From Pseudodesulfovibrio sp. (GTDB lineage: Bacteria; Desulfobacterota; Desulfovibrionia; Desulfovibrionales; Desulfovibrionaceae): 64,000 nt of DNA. This document shows, in pieces, positions 62,910-64,000 of this stretch. Under the pieces are notes generated by a model, which searched no databases, had not been told where the DNA came from, and saw only the letters and a program-made list of their open reading frames with translations. Each line of letters opens with the position of its first letter. Position 1 is the first letter of the stretch. Position numbers and translations under genes: made by a program. The stretch spans positions 434,001 through 498,000 of the forward strand of contig JADGEX010000002.1 in assembly GCA_016744135.1 (NCBI GenBank). The letters run 5' to 3'.

Positions 62910-63359
62910 TTATTCCTTGATCCGTGCAGATATGTTTTCGACATCAATGGCGTAGACAGCCGTGGCCGGAAGAGCCGCTTCCTTGTAGGGGAGTTGTTTA
63001 CCGAGATATTTGACCGTCAGCAAATCCAGACCGTGCATTTTTTCGTCGTCGTCAACGAGTCGGGGAGTGCCGTGGCCCATGACGGAACGGAAAAGATAGC
63101 CTTGATCACAGGCGTTGTCGCCACCTTGACGCATGCGAACGTCCACGGCAGTTGAGAAGGCTACCGTCTTACCAGTGTTCAGGCAGGCAGCCTTGCGGCC
63201 ACGTTTGCCGGAATGGATGTAGATGACGTTTCCTTCCACCGCAAAGTTGACGGGAACGCAGTACGGCCCGTCATTATCGGTCAGAGCAAGCCAAAGGACA
63301 TCGGCTTTGGTCAGAATCTCTGCGATAGCGGTTTCGTTTTCAGTGTATCCTTTGCGCAT
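62910..63359 (-). CDS. Pyridoxamine 5'-phosphate oxidase-like / Nim family flavoprotein
   Basis: A 149-residue split-barrel FMN protein. The parts YTENETAIAEILTKADVLWLAL, PYCVPVNFAVEGNVIYIHSG and KRGRKAACL match the PNPOx-like/NimA branch, which includes 5-nitroimidazole reductases. The start MRKGYTEN follows AAGGGAG. First gene of the nim-SGNH-ltaE-LOG run. Nitroimidazole reduction is only one possibility. Confidence 0.85.
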   Translation of the reverse strand: MRKGYTENETAIAEILTKADVLWLALTDNDGPYCVPVNFAVEGNVIYIHSGKRGRKAACLNTGKTVAFSTAVDVRMRQGGDNACDQGYLFRSVMGHGTPRLVDDDEKMHGLDLLTVKYLGKQLPYKEAALPATAVYAIDVENISARIKE

Positions 63360-63526
63360 GGAAATTCTCCCTTGAGTGTGTTTTGAGCCACACGTTTTAT
63401 GAATCACCCGAAGCCGGAAGACAACCTTTGTGGTGCAAAAAAAACAGGCTGAGACTGTCGGGTAAACAATGATTGCTCTGTGTGGAAATATTGTTATAAT
63501 GCCGCTGTTATAACCGGGAGATACCC

Positions 63527-64000
63527 ATGAGCCGATCCAGAGATAATCAATTACCTATTCACTATCTGCTGAATTCCTTTGACAGCTTTTTCAAGATGGA
63601 GGCAGCGGGTGGCATCGCCCTGATGATTTGTACGATAGCGGCATTGGTCTGGGCCAATTCGCCGTGGGCCGAAAGTTATCACGCCTTATGGCAGACCAAA
63701 ATTACCGTGGGATTCGGCAGTTGGGTGCTTTCCAAAGCGGCCATACTGTGGATCAATGACGGGTTGATGGCTATTTTCTTTTTTCTGGTCGGTCTGGAAA
63801 TCAAACGAGAGCTTCTGGTTGGCGGGTTGTCCACCCCGAGTCAGACGATCATGCCTGTGGCGGCAGCCATAGGTGGTATGGCCGTTCCCGCGCTTATCTT
63901 TGTTTCGATGAATGCAGGACAGGAATCCGCTGCTGGTTGGGGTATTCCCATGGCCACGGATATCGCTTTTGCGCTCGGCATCATGTCTCTTCTGGGCAAC
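63527..64000 (+). CDS. nhaA: Na+/H+ antiporter NhaA, 5' part
   Basis: 158 codons are present and the gene runs off the end. The segments [37 protein letters not shown] and [18 protein letters not shown] are NhaA hallmarks; the two Asp of the ion site lie just beyond or at the last one. It exchanges sodium for protons in the inner membrane and controls pH and salt. GGGAG precedes the start. Confidence 0.95.
   Translation, partial: MSRSRDNQLPIHYLLNSFDSFFKMEAAGGIALMICTIAALVWANSPWAESYHALWQTKITVGFGSWVLSKAAILWINDGLMAIFFFLVGLEIKRELLVGGLSTPSQTIMPVAAAIGGMAVPALIFVSMNAGQESAAGWGIPMATDIAFALGIMSLLGN

Overview
The window reads as a chromosome segment of an anaerobic Desulfovibrionaceae bacterium, probably close to Pseudodesulfovibrio or marine Desulfovibrio. 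This is inferred from gene content and cannot be proved without a search. The main pointers are an archaeal-type entry to aromatic amino acid synthesis (ADH synthase plus 3-dehydroquinate synthase II) fused in one operon with pheA, aroA, tyrA and trpEGDCFBA, a Cys-type sulfatase, and many signalling proteins. Genes are dense. I see no rRNA, tRNA, insertion sequence, prophage or CRISPR array.

Layout. 0-8 kb: nucleoside deaminase, chemoreceptor and two PAS histidine kinases. 8-10.5 kb: DEAD-box helicase, IF-1 and a small RRM protein. 10.7-18.5 kb: a three-gene operon (PaaK-like ligase, sialidase-like propeller, small protein), prepilin peptidase with an outer-membrane protein, a BON lipoprotein and a GT39-type glycosyltransferase. 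18.7-30.7 kb: the 12-gene aromatic operon on the minus strand. 31-33 kb: amtB-glnB behind a sigma-54-like promoter. 33-39 kb: two orphan solute-binding proteins, a MarR/MFS pair and panC-panD-metK. 39-51.5 kb: sulfatase, degenerate GGDEF-TPR protein, two cNMP-binding proteins, M48 protease, LysR regulator, HTH/DUF2975 pair and an AT-rich HNH endonuclease. 51.6-58.3 kb: groESL, an OlsF-like fusion acyltransferase, a Dsb-like protein, and the divergent queuosine genes yhhQ and queF. 58.4-64 kb: an AT-rich patch with a lipoprotein and a decayed LOG fragment, then ppiC, LOG, threonine aldolase, SGNH hydrolase, Nim-like protein and the start of nhaA.

The most interesting signal is the control of the aromatic operon. 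Its leader encodes a 31-residue peptide with the run FTFWYWY (plus two more Phe) just before a strong intrinsic terminator, which looks like an attenuator that senses all three aromatic amino acids. A second attenuator sits inside the operon. The last residues of the enzyme TyrA are QWWWRNETS, and right after its stop codon an antiterminator segment (8 perfect base pairs) and a terminator precede trpE. There the 3' end of an enzyme gene appears to act as the Trp leader peptide. The first device would set the whole pathway, the second only the Trp branch.

A second theme is a modular intergenic repeat (small palindrome, AAAAAGTTTxGGA box, strong hairpin, CCGCCGGAGGC end) that recurs at several gene ends, including between trpB and trpA. 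Start sites were chosen from Shine-Dalgarno position and family alignment by eye; domain limits are approximate.
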